A model generated the notes under the pieces. It did no database searches. It worked only from the letters and a program-made list of their open reading frames with translations, and had not been told where the DNA came from. DNA of 64,000 bases. It comes from Plutella xylostella (lineage: Eukaryota > Arthropoda > Insecta > Lepidoptera > Plutellidae). Position 1 is the first letter of the stretch. Each line of letters starts with the position of its first letter. Below, in pieces: positions 1 to 11,735 of this stretch. Where the stretch lies: the NCBI RefSeq assembly GCF_932276165.1, contig NC_064005.1, positions 3,410,001 through 3,474,000 of the forward strand. The letters run 5' to 3'. Made by a program: the position numbers and the translations under genes.

Positions 1-298
1 CGGCCACATGTGGCCTCGTTACCGACCGCGGACCGAAGCCCCCACGGTTGGTTGGTACACCACACTGTATGTAACTCAACACGTAATATTGGATCAGCAC
101 TTAACAAACAAATCGTTTTGGTTATTCGATATATTACATGACTCGATACAACATAATTATGTAAACGTACGAACGTATACGTACTTACTAACTTTATGTT
201 CTCGGATGTATATTTATTGGGATTTTATATTTTCTGTAGTGCTTTGCTTTAGTGGCCTATCCCGGACTGTAAAAGCTTTGTAAACTTAACCATCTCTT

Positions 299-653
299 AG
301 AGCGGTGGTAGCTCAGTCGGGTAAGCGCCCGCTTCTCACGCAAGAGATGCGGGTTCGAATCCCGGCGCTGACATGTACCAATGAGTTCTTTTAACTTAAG
401 TACAATGTATACCATCGCTCTTACGGTGAAGGAAAACATCGTGAGGAAACCTGCATATCTAGATCTAGCACATCTAGATATGTGAACCTACCAACCCGCA
501 GTGGACCAGCGTGGTGGGAAATGGTCCAAGCTTAGGAAGGCAGTTTAGACCTTGGGGATATGCACAAAGGTTCCATTCGAGAGAGCCAGGTGCAGGTACT
601 TACACCCCCACAGAGAATAGAATAGAATAGAATAGAATAGAATAGAATAGAAT
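299..653 (+). mobile_element. tRNA-derived SINE with AGAAT tail
   Basis: A short interspersed element whose head resembles a tRNA gene: an A-box-like GTAGCTCAGTCGGGTAAGCG near 309 and a B box GGGTTCGAATCCC near 351. A non-tRNA body follows (GAGGAAACCTGCAT, then CCAACCCGCAGTGGA), and it ends in a run of AGAAT pentamers at about 613-653. It is flanked by a perfect 11-bp direct repeat, AACCATCTCTT, at 288-298 and 654-664. That target-site duplication proves retrotransposition and fixes both ends. It is not a functional tRNA gene, because the acceptor stem does not pair and the body continues for 280 bp. SINEs are transcribed by RNA polymerase III and mobilised by LINE machinery. Confidence 0.9.
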
Positions 654-809
654 AACCATCTCTTGAAGTGAAGTAGTGAGATTTGGGCTATATAGCAAAT
701 GGGAATATCTTTTCCATGAACAGTCGGCAGTGACAGCTCCTCCACGTCAGGAGCCTATCCCGAAGTCACAACGAAGGAGCAACGAAGTAATTTACAAAGT
801 GAACGAGAA

Positions 810-1606
810 GTGGTCAAAATGACGGAGAAACTGGAGGAAGAGGGGAAAGGTGTGGGTCTCAGAATCAGCCACGAGAAAACCGAATACCTTCACATGAAAC
901 GATATAAAGACCGCTCAACAAAGCGAAAAGACCTTCACGTGAATGGTATAACTTACAGGGGTGTCGACAAGTTCAAATATCTCGGGTGCACAATTACAGA
1001 CACAAACCGGAGGGAGGATGAAATCGACATCCGTATAGTTAATGCCCTAAGATGTACCGCAGCCCTTCACAAGGTGTTAGTGTCCAAGTTGTTAAGCAGA
1101 AGCACTAAAATCCGGATCTACAAAACTGTCATCAGGCCGATTTTAATGTATGGGTGCGAAACTTGGACGCTAACTTTAAAGGAGGAAAATAAGCTTCTAG
1201 TGGCGGAACGGAAGATATTGCGGAAGATTCTGGGGCCGACAATAGGAGAAGATGGGGAATGGAGGCAGAGGTACAATCGGGAGATTGAAAATATAGTGTC
1301 CGAGCCCAACATCATCGGAGAAATAAAATCTTCCCGACTCCGCTGGCTAGGACATGTGGAGAGGATGGGAGAGGATCGAGCCGTAAGAAAAGCATATCTT
1401 GGTCAACCTTCTGGGCGTCGCCCGGTGGGGCGGCCGAGATACCGCTGGAAGGACGAAGTCGCCAAAGACCTGAAAGAGCTGGAAGTGTCCGACTGGTCAG
1501 AATTGGCACAGAATAGAGAAGATTGGCGCACTTTAATGTCGGAGGCCAAGATCCACTTCGGGTCGCTGAGCCAGCGGAGTAAGTAGTAAGTAAGTGAGTA
1601 AGTAAT
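810..1606 (+). mobile_element. 5'-truncated RTE-type LINE, 3' end of reverse transcriptase ORF
   Basis: An open frame from 810 to 1586 (about 258 codons) matches the C-terminal part of RTE-type non-LTR reverse transcriptases: the segment after the catalytic YADD (KFKYLGCTITD, then RPILMYGCETWTL) and the family-typical tail RLRWLGHVERM ... GRRPVGRPRYRWKDEV. The palm with YADD and the endonuclease are missing, so this is a dead 5'-truncated copy. The stop codon runs straight into a TAAG-like simple repeat (1579-1606), a usual LINE tail. The frame is otherwise undamaged, which suggests a fairly recent insertion. The exact 5' breakpoint is not resolved; it lies somewhere between about 660 and 810. 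Confidence 0.85.
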
Positions 1607-1802
1607 CAGTGTCACATTTGTCAAAACATCACTACAAACATCGCCAGTGCGGGCTCTCCTAAACCAGGAACATAATTCTATGAAGTGGAATAAGTTGCAT
1701 ATTATTATATGTAGGTATTTATCGTCGGTTCATGCCATATTTAAACAAAATACAAAAGGCATAACGGTGATATAACAGGACCCCGCCTATTGAGGGAAAA
1801 TA

Positions 1803-2096
1803 TGTTTGCTGACCCATATTTACTTTTATTTCAGCTTCTGTACATTTAATAGATCTGTAACAAAAGCCATAAAACACTTTGCTCGCAAATTTTTATGTGT
1901 GATCGTATATTTATTGTTTGCTGTGCGATCAAATAGTGTTTTGGCTAATACTTGGAGACTAGCCAAAGGGCGCCCGGCTACTTACGTCATGTCTATTGAC
2001 CACTACCATGCCCTGGCCTACCCTATACAGAGCGAGGCTAATCTAAGGCGATGGTTAATTCGAAGAATATGTTCTGCGTTTTCAAACAATAATTAA
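1803..2096 (+). pseudogene. possible rhodopsin-family GPCR fragment (TM3/second loop)
   Basis: A 96-codon frame ends with a stretch resembling the end of transmembrane helix 3 and the second intracellular loop of a class A receptor: TYVMSIDHYHALAYPIQS, followed by basic residues. Such receptors typically have S-I-D-R-Y-x-A-x-x-P-x. Here the conserved DRY arginine is His, and the upstream residues do not form a helix. A splice-acceptor-like TTTTATTTCAG lies at 1826-1836. It could be a decayed exon or a chance resemblance; I see no other receptor exons nearby. The call rests on about 20 residues only. Confidence 0.25.
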
Positions 2097-2564
2097 ATAA
2101 AAATTGTTCGATACTCCGAATAAAGATTACGATTGCTCGTTGTTTTGCTGATTTATTTAATACAAGTGGAATTTTATCAGTGATATTGCCGTTGAAACGT
2201 GAATGCACGCTTCCTACTGAGTAACTTTTGATTAATTACCAGTTTAGGACCTACTCTAAAAACAACCCGTTCCTTACCTGTTCCTGCTTCAGTCGTAGTA
2301 ACTTTACTATGAATCAGCATGATCCGGTTTTTATCGCATTATCAGCTTTTGCTAACTGATAAATGTGCACTACACAGCGATGCTGACTGCATGCACTTAT
2401 CTCTGTATCATGAACAGCCAACGCCACCAACATTAAATTCAAAAATCGAACACCGAAGTACTGGCCACATAAAATATGAAATATAATCGCAATCAATATT
2501 CTGAGCTCGTATTATCGGATGGTCGCGACAGAATCCTGGGAGACGTGACGCTATTACTGCGCGC

Positions 2565-2626
2565 CCGCGAGTCGCTCCCGCTCGCTCCCACTCGCTCCCA
2601 CTCGCTCCGAGTCGCTCCCCGCCCGA
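2565..2626 (+). repeat. GC-rich short tandem repeat (CGCTCCCACT-like)
   Basis: About six imperfect 10-bp units of the GCTCCCACTC type lie in an otherwise AT-rich stretch. No gene is attached to it. Confidence 0.6.
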
Positions 2627-2699
2627 GGTGGATCACTTTGAGTTTACCAACTTTACCGGCTTGGCAGAGTTGTGAGACAGATGGACTTACCTAGTAGGT

Positions 2700-5499
2700 A
2701 GGTATGAAATATTATATAGACTTCAGAGATTCAATACTATAGTATAGATCCTTAACTAGTAATTGATATGGATATGTTAAGTATATGAATAGATACGAAC
2801 GAAAATTGATTTAGGAAAATTAGATAAAGTATTAAGTTAATTTTTAAGTTCATTACGAGATATTCATCGAAGAGAATATTCTCATATGATCATGATAAAA
2901 CAAATGAAACAAAAAATATGCTGTTTTTAAATGTAGTCCCCTTCTTGTTTATTCGCTAAGCCCGCTATTAAACTTTTTTATCATCGGTACAAATATAAAT
3001 TTTCAGATCAAAATGTGTATGCATTAGTCCACTAACAAAAGCACATTATTAAATACTTTTGAACCAAAGAATCTTCACTATAAAGCAGCGAAAACGCCCG
3101 AAACTGAGCGGGCATTTAGATCCCCTATAGAACCACCGCAAGCCGCGAGAGTTCCCAACTTCCACTAATGGCGGAGCAACTCCACAAAACAAGAAAACTT
3201 TCAATTGATATACGTGTATTAAGTATGGAATAACTGCGCTTTGTCTGGGCGAGTATACTTAAGTGACTACGCGCACAGTCATCGCTATAAACACGCACAC
3301 ACTTTCTAACTTGACGAACTAAACATTTAAAACTCGTCGATTACCTACTTCCTTTCATAGGTTTTTTGCGTAGTTTGATTTTCATAAGATTCATGTGTAT
3401 GTAGGTATTCGTAATTTCGTACTTTCTGCGAAATGATGATTTTTTTTAATACAATACTATATTGAAATACCTGGACTCAGCGAGCATTTATTTAATAAGC
3501 ACTGTTATTTAATATTTTTATATTTATATTTATTATATTTTTATTTAAAAAATATTTGAATTTTAATTATTTTTTTCACATGGAACCCTATAGCAGAGAA
3601 GATACTTAAAACTAATAATTTGTTATTTAACTTTTCATGCAAAACAAATATGCCCTCGCCATGACCATCGCCTGTGGAATAAAAACTGTAAAAACTTTGT
3701 TCATGTAAAATTTACCGAAATACCTATGTTCGTATGAGAAGTTCATAGTGCTAGTTAGTTGGCGACTAACTCATCAACTTTTTCAACTGAAACTTTGTAC
3801 ATGTTATTTGTGCCGACGACAAACGAGAATAGTGCTTAACGAAAATTTAATAGGCGATGCATGTTCAAAAATAGGATATTTTTGTTTATAAATACGATGT
3901 TATTCGCTCAGTAGTAGTCAGCTTTCAGCTGAATTCTGCAGAATCTCATTGATTATTTCCATTTGGCAATGAGCGACTCCGATACCTCACTAGTTAAAAC
4001 ATTTCGCTCCATCATATAAATATTAGTGAATTCGGTGGAAATACAAGTATATATAATAATATTATATATAGTTTCGTACTTACAATTACACCACCGCCGG
4101 CTTCTACGACTTAAAAACATGCTTTTGTTTTAAGAATTCACCTTCATTATATCGTATTTAACTTTAGTTAAAAAACACGTTAACTTCTTAAAGATAATGT
4201 GGAGGTCCTCACCCAGGTTAAAGAGTTGAAGCAGAATAAAAACAGCCATTTTCTTTCGTCTACATCAGTGTTTTTGCTCCACGCAGACAGACCATTACTC
4301 TGAGATTAAGATTCGTTTGTAACAACATCAGACGCTACATGTCTTATTATTCTTTATTTCGTCTGCAAAATTTATTATTATTTCAACTTTCTACTGGCAG
4401 TGAATTAATTTCAAACTTGGGTCATTGTTTAAACGGGTTAAACATACCCTAGCCATAGTTTATGTACTTCTATGATGCGTCAAATTTATTAAACAAAATT
4501 TTAATATGAGTTTTTCGTTCATATTTTTCCGACCGACCCAAACAGTTTAACTCATTAATATATTCCTTACAGATTTAAGCAGTTTTTGAAGCAGTTTGTA
4601 AGTTCTATGAATAAGCGTGTTCCACATGCAGTGGGATCGTCGGCTGTATATAATAGGTGTAATAGCTATAAGTCCAAGTAATACTTCCTTGTAGTTTAAA
4701 TAAAAGTGTGAGGAGATTTCCGACAGAATAGTCCTGCAGCTGTTACAGAGAGTCGGCGCTGGAAGATAATAAAAGTCACGTTAACTCGACGTCCGCTTTC
4801 ATGACGAAAAGGAATCGCTTTTAAATTACGCTCCATCTGATATTATGAATCTTTTGATATGATGAATTCCATTGAAGAAAAATGTACCACTGTTCCTAAT
4901 GGGAACATTTTAGATCTGCTGCGGCGGAGGCGGTTGATATGAAGTAGCTTTAAAACTTGGCAGAGTTTGATCTACGATTTCCTTGCGTAGCCACTGAGCA
5001 GGCTGATTTTATATTTTTTTTTTACTGGCTTCCAAAAGGGTAATGTTAGTTACAATCTGCTTCCGGAAATTATCCGTGCGTATAGATGTCATCACTTCAG
5101 GTCTCCTAAGCAAACCGCGGTACTGGAAATAACTTCAATCTCACGTAGCATTAAATCTAGACCAAGGCAACGAATTGCAGTTCCATTTTAGCATTTTTAA
5201 CATTTAAATATGTTCGTAGTGGAGTGCACGTAGGCGGCAGTCACGCTGTTTACAAATCCTTGCTTGTGCGGGTACTGGCTCCTAATGTAATGCTTTGAAT
5301 GCTGGGGCTGGGTGCGCGGAGTTTTCCACCAGATTGTGTATCTGTGTTAGAATGTCTCAAGAAAACGCAATATCCTTTTATACTTATGGTGTTTTAGTTC
5401 CAATTCCACAGCCATTGTATCAGATTTGCCTTATAATTTAAAAAAAAACATAAGATTATCATACATGGTCTATATTTCAGATAGCCATCGAGAATTGAG
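2700..5499. other. AT-rich intergenic DNA, no gene seen
   Basis: No open frame with recognisable protein similarity, no RNA gene and no clear terminal-repeat element were found here. The stretch has scattered short AT tracts and stops in all frames. It ends at the 9-bp target duplication of the FoldBack element. Confidence 0.5.
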
Positions 5500-5730
5500 A
5501 CAGTCCTCAGGTGTGTGAAGTTAGCAGCCTAAAGTTAGCAGCCCTCGAATACCCGACCAAATAAAGATGGTCAATTCAGTCAATGCATACTTTATCAATA
5601 AAAACACGTAAAAAGCCCCAAAAACATTGGGATAATAATGCTAGGGATTTATATAAACACTATTATATGTTCTAAAGTAAATAAATACTAAAAAATACGA
5701 CGTTTACTTACTAACGCTCTTGTTGGTTAA

Positions 5731-8700
5731 TGGATATTTTGTATGGGGGCACCAAGATGCTATAGACCTGCCCGCATCTCACCTAGTTTATTATGTGTAT
5801 TGACTCATTATAAAACACTGAAAGAAGTTTCATCAACATTGAAACGGTATAGCAGGTGTACAGAAGCCACTATCTGTCAGATTTTGGGTGAAAAGTACTC
5901 AATATTTCACGATCATTCCATTTTTCAGGTGGAACCTGAAGGAATTCAGTTTCAAATGATAGTTCATATGAAAGGTATTATTAATACCTAGAAACGGTTT
6001 TCAGCAATTTTAGATTAAATGACTTTTGGTGAATATTCAAGGAGAGAAACAAAAAATAAAACTTAGCAGCCCAAGATTAACATTTTGTATGGGGGCACCA
6101 AGATGCTATAGACCTGCCCGCATCTCACCTAGTTTATTATGTGTATTGTGTCATTAAAACACACTGACAGAAGTTTCATCAACATTGAAACGGTAAAGCA
6201 GGTGTACAGAAGCCACTATCTGACAGATTTTGGGTGAAAAGTACTCAATATTTCACGATCATTCCATTTTTCAGGTGGAACCTGAAGGAATTCAGTTTCA
6301 AATGATAGTTCATATGAAAGGTATTATTAATACCTAGAAACGGTTTTCAGCAATTTTAGATTAAATGACTTTTGGTGAATATTCAAGGAGAGAAACAAAA
6401 AATAAAACTTAGCAGCCCAAGATAAACATTTTGTATGGGGGCACCAAGATACTATAGACCTGCCCGCATCTCACCTAGTTTATTATGTGTATTGACTCAT
6501 TATAAAACACTGAAAGAAGTTTCATCAACATTGAAACGGTATAGCAGGTGTACAGAAGCCACTATCTGTCAGATTTTGGGTGAAAAGTACTTAATATTTC
6601 ACGATCATTCCATTTTTCAGGTGGAACCTGAAGGAATTCAGTTTCAAATGATAGTTCATATGAAAGGTATTATTAATACCTAGAAACGGTTTTCAGCAAT
6701 TTTAGATTAAATGACTTTTGGTGAATATTCAAGGAGAGAAACAAAAAATAAAACTTAGCAGCCCAAGATTAACATTTTGTATGGGGGCACCAAGATGCTA
6801 TAGACCTGCCCGCATCTCACCTAGTTTATTATGTGTATTGACTCATTATAAAACACTGAAAGAAGTTTCATCAACATTGAAACGGTATAGCAGGTGTACA
6901 GAAGCCACTATCTGACAGATTTTGGGTGAAAAGTACTCAATATTTCACGATCATTCCATTTTTCAGGTGGAACCTGAAGGAATTCAGTTTCAAATGATAG
7001 TTCATATGAAAGGTATTATTAATACCTAGAAACGATTTTCAGCAATTTCAGATTAAACGACTTTTGGTGAATATTCAAGGAGAAGATTAGAAAATAAAAC
7101 TTAGCAGCCCAAGATTAACATTTTGTATGGGGGCACCAAGATGCTATAGACCTGCCCGCATCTCACCTAGTTTATTATGTCTGTTGACTCATAAGAAAAC
7201 ACTGACAGAAGTTTCATCAACATTGAAACGGTATAGCAGGTGTACAGAAGCCACTATCTGTCAGATTTTGGGTGAAAAGTACTCAATATTTCACGATCAT
7301 TCCATTTTTCAGGTGGAACCTGAAGGAATTCAGTTTCAAATGATAGTTCATATGAAAGGTATTATTAATACCTAGAAACGGTTTTCAGCAATTTTAGATT
7401 AAATGACTTTTGGTGAATATTCAAGGAGAGAAACAAAAAATAAAACTTAGCAGCCCAAGATTAACATTTTGTATGGGGGCACCAAGATGCTATAGACCTG
7501 CCCGCATCTCACCTAGTTTATTATGTGTATTGACTCATTATAAAACACTGAAAGAAGTTTCATCAACATTGAAACGGTATAGCAGGTGTACAGAAGCCAC
7601 TATCTGACAGATTTTGGGTGAAAAGTACTCAATATTTCACGATCATTCCATTTTTCAGGTGGAACCTGAAGGAATTCAGTTTCAAATGATAGTTCAAATG
7701 AAAGGTATTATTAATACCTAGAAACGATTTTCAGCAATTTCAGATTAAACGACTTTTGGTGAATATTCAAGGAGAAGATTAGAAAATAAAACTTAGCAGC
7801 CCAAGATTAACATTTTGTATGGGGGCACCAAGATGCTATAGACCTGCCCGCATCTCACCTAGTTTATTATGTCTGTTGACTCATAAGAAAACACTGACAG
7901 AAGTTTCATCAACATTGAAACGGTATAGCAGGTGTACAGAAGCCACTATCTGTCAGATTTTGGGTGAAAAGTACTCAATATTTCACGATCATTCCATTTT
8001 TCAGGTGGAACCTGAAGGAATTCAGTTTCAAATGATAGTTCATATGAAAGGTATTATTAATACCTAGAAACGGTTTTCAGCAATTTTAGATTAAATGACT
8101 TTTGGTGAATATTCAAGGAGAGAAACAAAAAATAAAACTTAGCAGCCCAAGATTAACATTTTGTATGGGGGCACCAAGATGCTATAGACCTGCCCGCATC
8201 TCACCTAGTTTATTATGTGTATTGACTCATTATAAAACACTGAAAGAAGTTTCATCAACATTGAAACGGTATAGCAGGTGTACAGAAGCCACTATCTGAC
8301 AGATTTTGGGTGAAAAGTACTCAATATTTCACGATCATTCCATTTTTCAGGTGGAACCTGAAGGAATTCAGTTTCAAATGATAGTTCATATGAAAGGTAT
8401 TATTAATACCTAGAAACGATTTTCAGCAATTTCAGATTAAACGACTTTTGGTGAATATTCAAGGAGAAGATTAGAAAATAAAACTTAGCAGCCCAAGATT
8501 AACATTTTGTATGGGGGCACCAAGATGCTATAGACCTGCCCGCATCTCACCTAGTTTATTATGTCTGTTGACTCATAAGAAAACACTGACAGAAGTTTCA
8601 TCAACATTGAAACGGTATAGCAGGTGTACAGAAGCCACTATCTGACAGATTTTGGGTGAAAAGTACTCATTATTTCACGATCATTCCATTTTTCAGGTGG

Positions 8701-9320
8701 AACCTGAAGGAATTCAGTTTCAAATGATAGTTCATATGAAAGGTATTATTAATACCTAGAAACGGTTTTCAGCAATTTTAGATTAAATGACTTTTGGTGA
8801 ATATTCAAGGAGAGAAACAAAAAAATAAAACTTAGCAGCCCAAGATTAACATTTTGTATGGGGGCACCAAGATGCTATAGACCTGCCCGCATCTCACCTA
8901 GTTTATTATGTGTATTGACTCATTATAAAACACTGAAAGAAGTTTCATCAACATTAAAACGGTATAGCAGGTGTACAGAAGCCACTATCTGACAGATTTT
9001 GGGTGAAAAGTACTCAATATTTCACGATCATTCCATTTTTCAGGTGGAACCTGAAGGAATTCAGTTTCAAATGATAGTTCATATGAAAGGTATTATTAAT
9101 ACCTAGAAACGGTTTTCAGCAATTTTAGATTAAATGACTTTTGGTGAATATTCAAGGAGAGAAACAAAAAATAAAACTTAGCAGCCCAAGATTAACATTT
9201 TGTATGGGGGCACCAAGATGCTATAGACCTGCCCGCATCTCACCTAGTTTATTATGTGTATTGTGTCATTAAAACACACTGACAGAAGTTTCATCAACAT
9301 TGAAACGGTATAGCAGGTGT
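5731..9320 (+). repeat. left arm: tandem array of 346-bp units
   Basis: The landmark ATGGGGGCACC recurs at 5743, 6089, 6435, 6781, 7127, 7473, 7819, 8165, 8511, 8858 and 9204, a 346-bp period over 11 starts, the last unit cut short at about 9320. Units at 6781, 7473 and 8165 are of one subtype, and those at 7127, 7819 and 8511 of another. A 692-bp dimer has therefore been amplified about three times, as in higher-order satellite repeats. Several units contain an intact 82-codon frame, and every unit contains a splice-acceptor-like CATTTTTCAG. The array stops abruptly at the transposase frame. Confidence 0.95.
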
Positions 9321-10564
9321 CCACCAAATATTATCCTTACATAATAAGAGAATCCATAACTAAAAACGTGAATAACACATGCATTTTAGTGTGCAAATAT
9401 GTAAAATATTTACAAAAAAACAAAATTCTCATATTTGCGAAATGCAAACATGAAAATTGTAAAACATTCAAAATATACCTATCGGATATGAACGTGAGTG
9501 TATACAGCCAGTCCATAAATTTTTGCCATAAGCAAAAATTTACGGGTCAGGTACGAGGAGTCGAACGTAGCATTGCAAAAAAGAAATTAACTCATCAAAA
9601 ACCATTAAAGTTTAAAAAACAAAAACTTATGAATTTGAAGGAGGCGCACTTCAAACAGACCAGAAACTTACTTGAGGTTAAATCTGATGCAACGGTTCGA
9701 AAGATTCGATCGGAAGCATTGGCTCACAATGATCGTTCTAATAATGAATTGATAGATCTTTTCCTTTATCAAAAGGAACATTTAAATTTTGTGCAAGAAG
9801 TGTCATTTCCTTTCTGTATAAAGCTGTTTTGCGAAGAACAGTTCAAAGTATTGAAATGTGAGAATAAACCTCTATTGCATCTGGATGCTACGGGTAATAT
9901 TATAAGAAATCCCACTAAGGAAGAATCAGCCCAATGTAATAGAATCCTGTTTTACGCAGGAGTTATTGCAACAGCGATGAATAAAATGCTTTACCCTGTG
10001 TTCGCAATGTTATCATCAATTCACGACACCAGGGCTATTTTGAAATTACTGAATGATTTCAAGTATATGTGCCAAAAAAACAATAATTGGCCAGCATTTT
10101 CGGGTCTTGTGACAGATTTTAGCTTGGCCATCATAAATGCAGCCTGCCTGTCTTTCAACAACTGTGTTTTGCTTGATTACCTAAACATGTGTTACGAAAT
10201 AGTCAACAATGGTTGTACTGACAATCGATTGACAGAACAAGGACTCACTCCTTTGTATTTATGCGTAGCACATCTTATGAAAAATGCCTGTAAAGATATC
10301 GATAATAGCAATACAGTGGAAAAATCGTTTTACAAAGACTTATTTGCTGCAATTTGCTTATGCCAAGACCTGCAAGAAGTTGAGAGGTTAATCGGATGTG
10401 CATATGTATTGCTTCAGACTAAAAAAAAAACTCACACAGTTGTAGAAGCACTTCAGAAAATCAAAGGTGTTTATAACCCGGAAATAAAAACAACATCCAA
10501 CGCAGTCAGTACTAACGAAATTCCATCTGACACGAAAACGACGCCACAATACAAAAAAAATTAA
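9317..10564 (+). CDS. NOF-like transposase, N-terminal part (catalytic D, D and CxxH)
   Basis: The first part of the central transposase gene. There is no ATG at the array boundary: the frame opens after a TAG at 9311-9313, and the first in-frame ATG is about 57 codons in, so the true 5' end is missing or supplied by splicing. Mutator-like catalytic features are visible: a first acidic position in LLHLDATGN (near residue 190), a second in VTDFSLAIINA (near 265) and the superfamily C-x-x-H in YLCVAHLMK (near 316). The N-terminus carries a Cys/His cluster (CKHENCKTFKIY). The frame ends at a single TAA (10562-10564), after which the same frame stays open. Together with the two parts downstream this looks like one NOF-type protein. 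It should act in the nucleus on the element's own arms. Confidence 0.75.
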   Translation: MSTKYYPYIIRESITKNVNNTCILVCKYVKYLQKNKILIFAKCKHENCKTFKIYLSDMNVSVYSQSINFCHKQKFTGQVRGVERSIAKKKLTHQKPLKFKKQKLMNLKEAHFKQTRNLLEVKSDATVRKIRSEALAHNDRSNNELIDLFLYQKEHLNFVQEVSFPFCIKLFCEEQFKVLKCENKPLLHLDATGNIIRNPTKEESAQCNRILFYAGVIATAMNKMLYPVFAMLSSIHDTRAILKLLNDFKYMCQKNNNWPAFSGLVTDFSLAIINAACLSFNNCVLLDYLNMCYEIVNNGCTDNRLTEQGLTPLYLCVAHLMKNACKDIDNSNTVEKSFYKDLFAAICLCQDLQEVERLIGCAYVLLQTKKKTHTVVEALQKIKGVYNPEIKTTSNAVSTNEIPSDTKTTPQYKKN

Positions 10565-11735
10565 TTTTACATTCACATAAAAAGATTTGTGGAAATCATA
10601 GTAATACAAACCGACGATGTTGATGGTATTATTGAATGTAATACATTTTATGACCCGGCGCTTTTTGTCACAATATTGACAAAGTATGTCCCCTTCCTGC
10701 CAATGTGGAGTAACATACTAAAAGCAATAAGGTACAGCAATGCAGCTGTAGAAAATTATTTTGGACAAATGAAAAAATACTTGTTAGATGGGCACCCAAA
10801 TATGAAAACCACACAATTCCTGCGTAAATTCTCTGCTGAAATTGTGTCACTTTCAAAAGAAGTACTTTTAGGCGTGCCAAAAAATAAGTTAAGTTCAAAG
10901 ATTGACAAGGATGATGTCGAGATATGGAAAAGAAAGAGTAATAAAAGAAATTATTCTCACTTTGACGGTCATCACCTCCTAAAGAAAATGAAACCCTCTG
11001 AAATACATCTTGCTGAAGATGAAGAAAGTCTTCTTATTTGTGGATACTGTGGGCACGGATGTCAGGCAAACGCAGCATCGATAAAGTGGGTTGAATGTGA
11101 AATATGCAAAAAATGGATCCACGTAAACTGTGCCAAGGCGGATGATACAAATTTATCATTTAGCGGTACATTTATATGTAATGTGTGTAAATTGCCAGAG
11201 GATTTCGACACAACTACAGTGTCTGCAAATAACTGCACCGATGAAAACTTACCAAAATTAACCTTTTACGATAATGGTCTAGTAAAAAATGAAAACTATT
11301 ATAAAAACCTTAACAATAACAAAGGTTATGTTGTAACAACAATGAAAAATATAAAACATGCCATGAAAAGCTTGCAGATCAATGATTTTACATCTTTAGA
11401 TCCTGAAATGTGGTTAGTTAGCTTTGTTGTGGACCACATGTTGTATATTTATAACCAGGATAGATGTAATTTGGTGAGCGTAGAGAAGGCATTCATGGTA
11501 TTTGGAGAATTTGACTTGGACGAAGAATTTTGCAAAGTTATTAACATTGACTTTGAAAAAGACAATGTGTTTCCCATTTGCAAATCAGACCACTATACAA
11601 TGGTTATTTTGTCTTTGAAACGAAAACAATTAACTATTATTGATCCGTTTGGGAATGAAGAAACATATCAAGACGAATATGTAGAAAAAATTGGAACCTT
11701 GTTGCGGGTAAAGAATCAGTATGTCGATGAATTTA
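10565..11735 (+). CDS. NOF-like transposase, middle part (catalytic E, PHD finger, protease His/Asp)
   Basis: Continues in the same frame as the preceding part, after its lone TAA; the first ATG is at 10658 or later, as the codon at 10589 is GTG-like context. The third catalytic acidic residue is in AAVENYFGQMKK (near 10750). A PHD-type zinc finger follows at about 11035-11205 (CGYCGHGC ... CEICKKWIHVNC ... CNVC). Next come the first two catalytic positions of a C48/Ulp1-like cysteine protease: His in SDHYTMVI (11591) and Asp in IDPFG (about 11641). Coding is cut at 11735 by a nested LTR element; the remaining 44 codons up to 11866 belong to that insertion. Protease domains of this class occur in several eukaryotic transposons, where their role is unclear. 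Confidence 0.75.

Noticed and set aside
301..372. tRNA gene
   Set aside because: A and B boxes are present, but the acceptor stem does not pair, the body continues for 280 bp, and target duplications enclose the whole 355 bp. It is a SINE head.
5731..9320. CRISPR-like or gene-family array
   Set aside because: Units of 346 bp are directly contiguous without unique spacers, in a eukaryotic transposon arm. The 82-codon frames recur because the units are copies.
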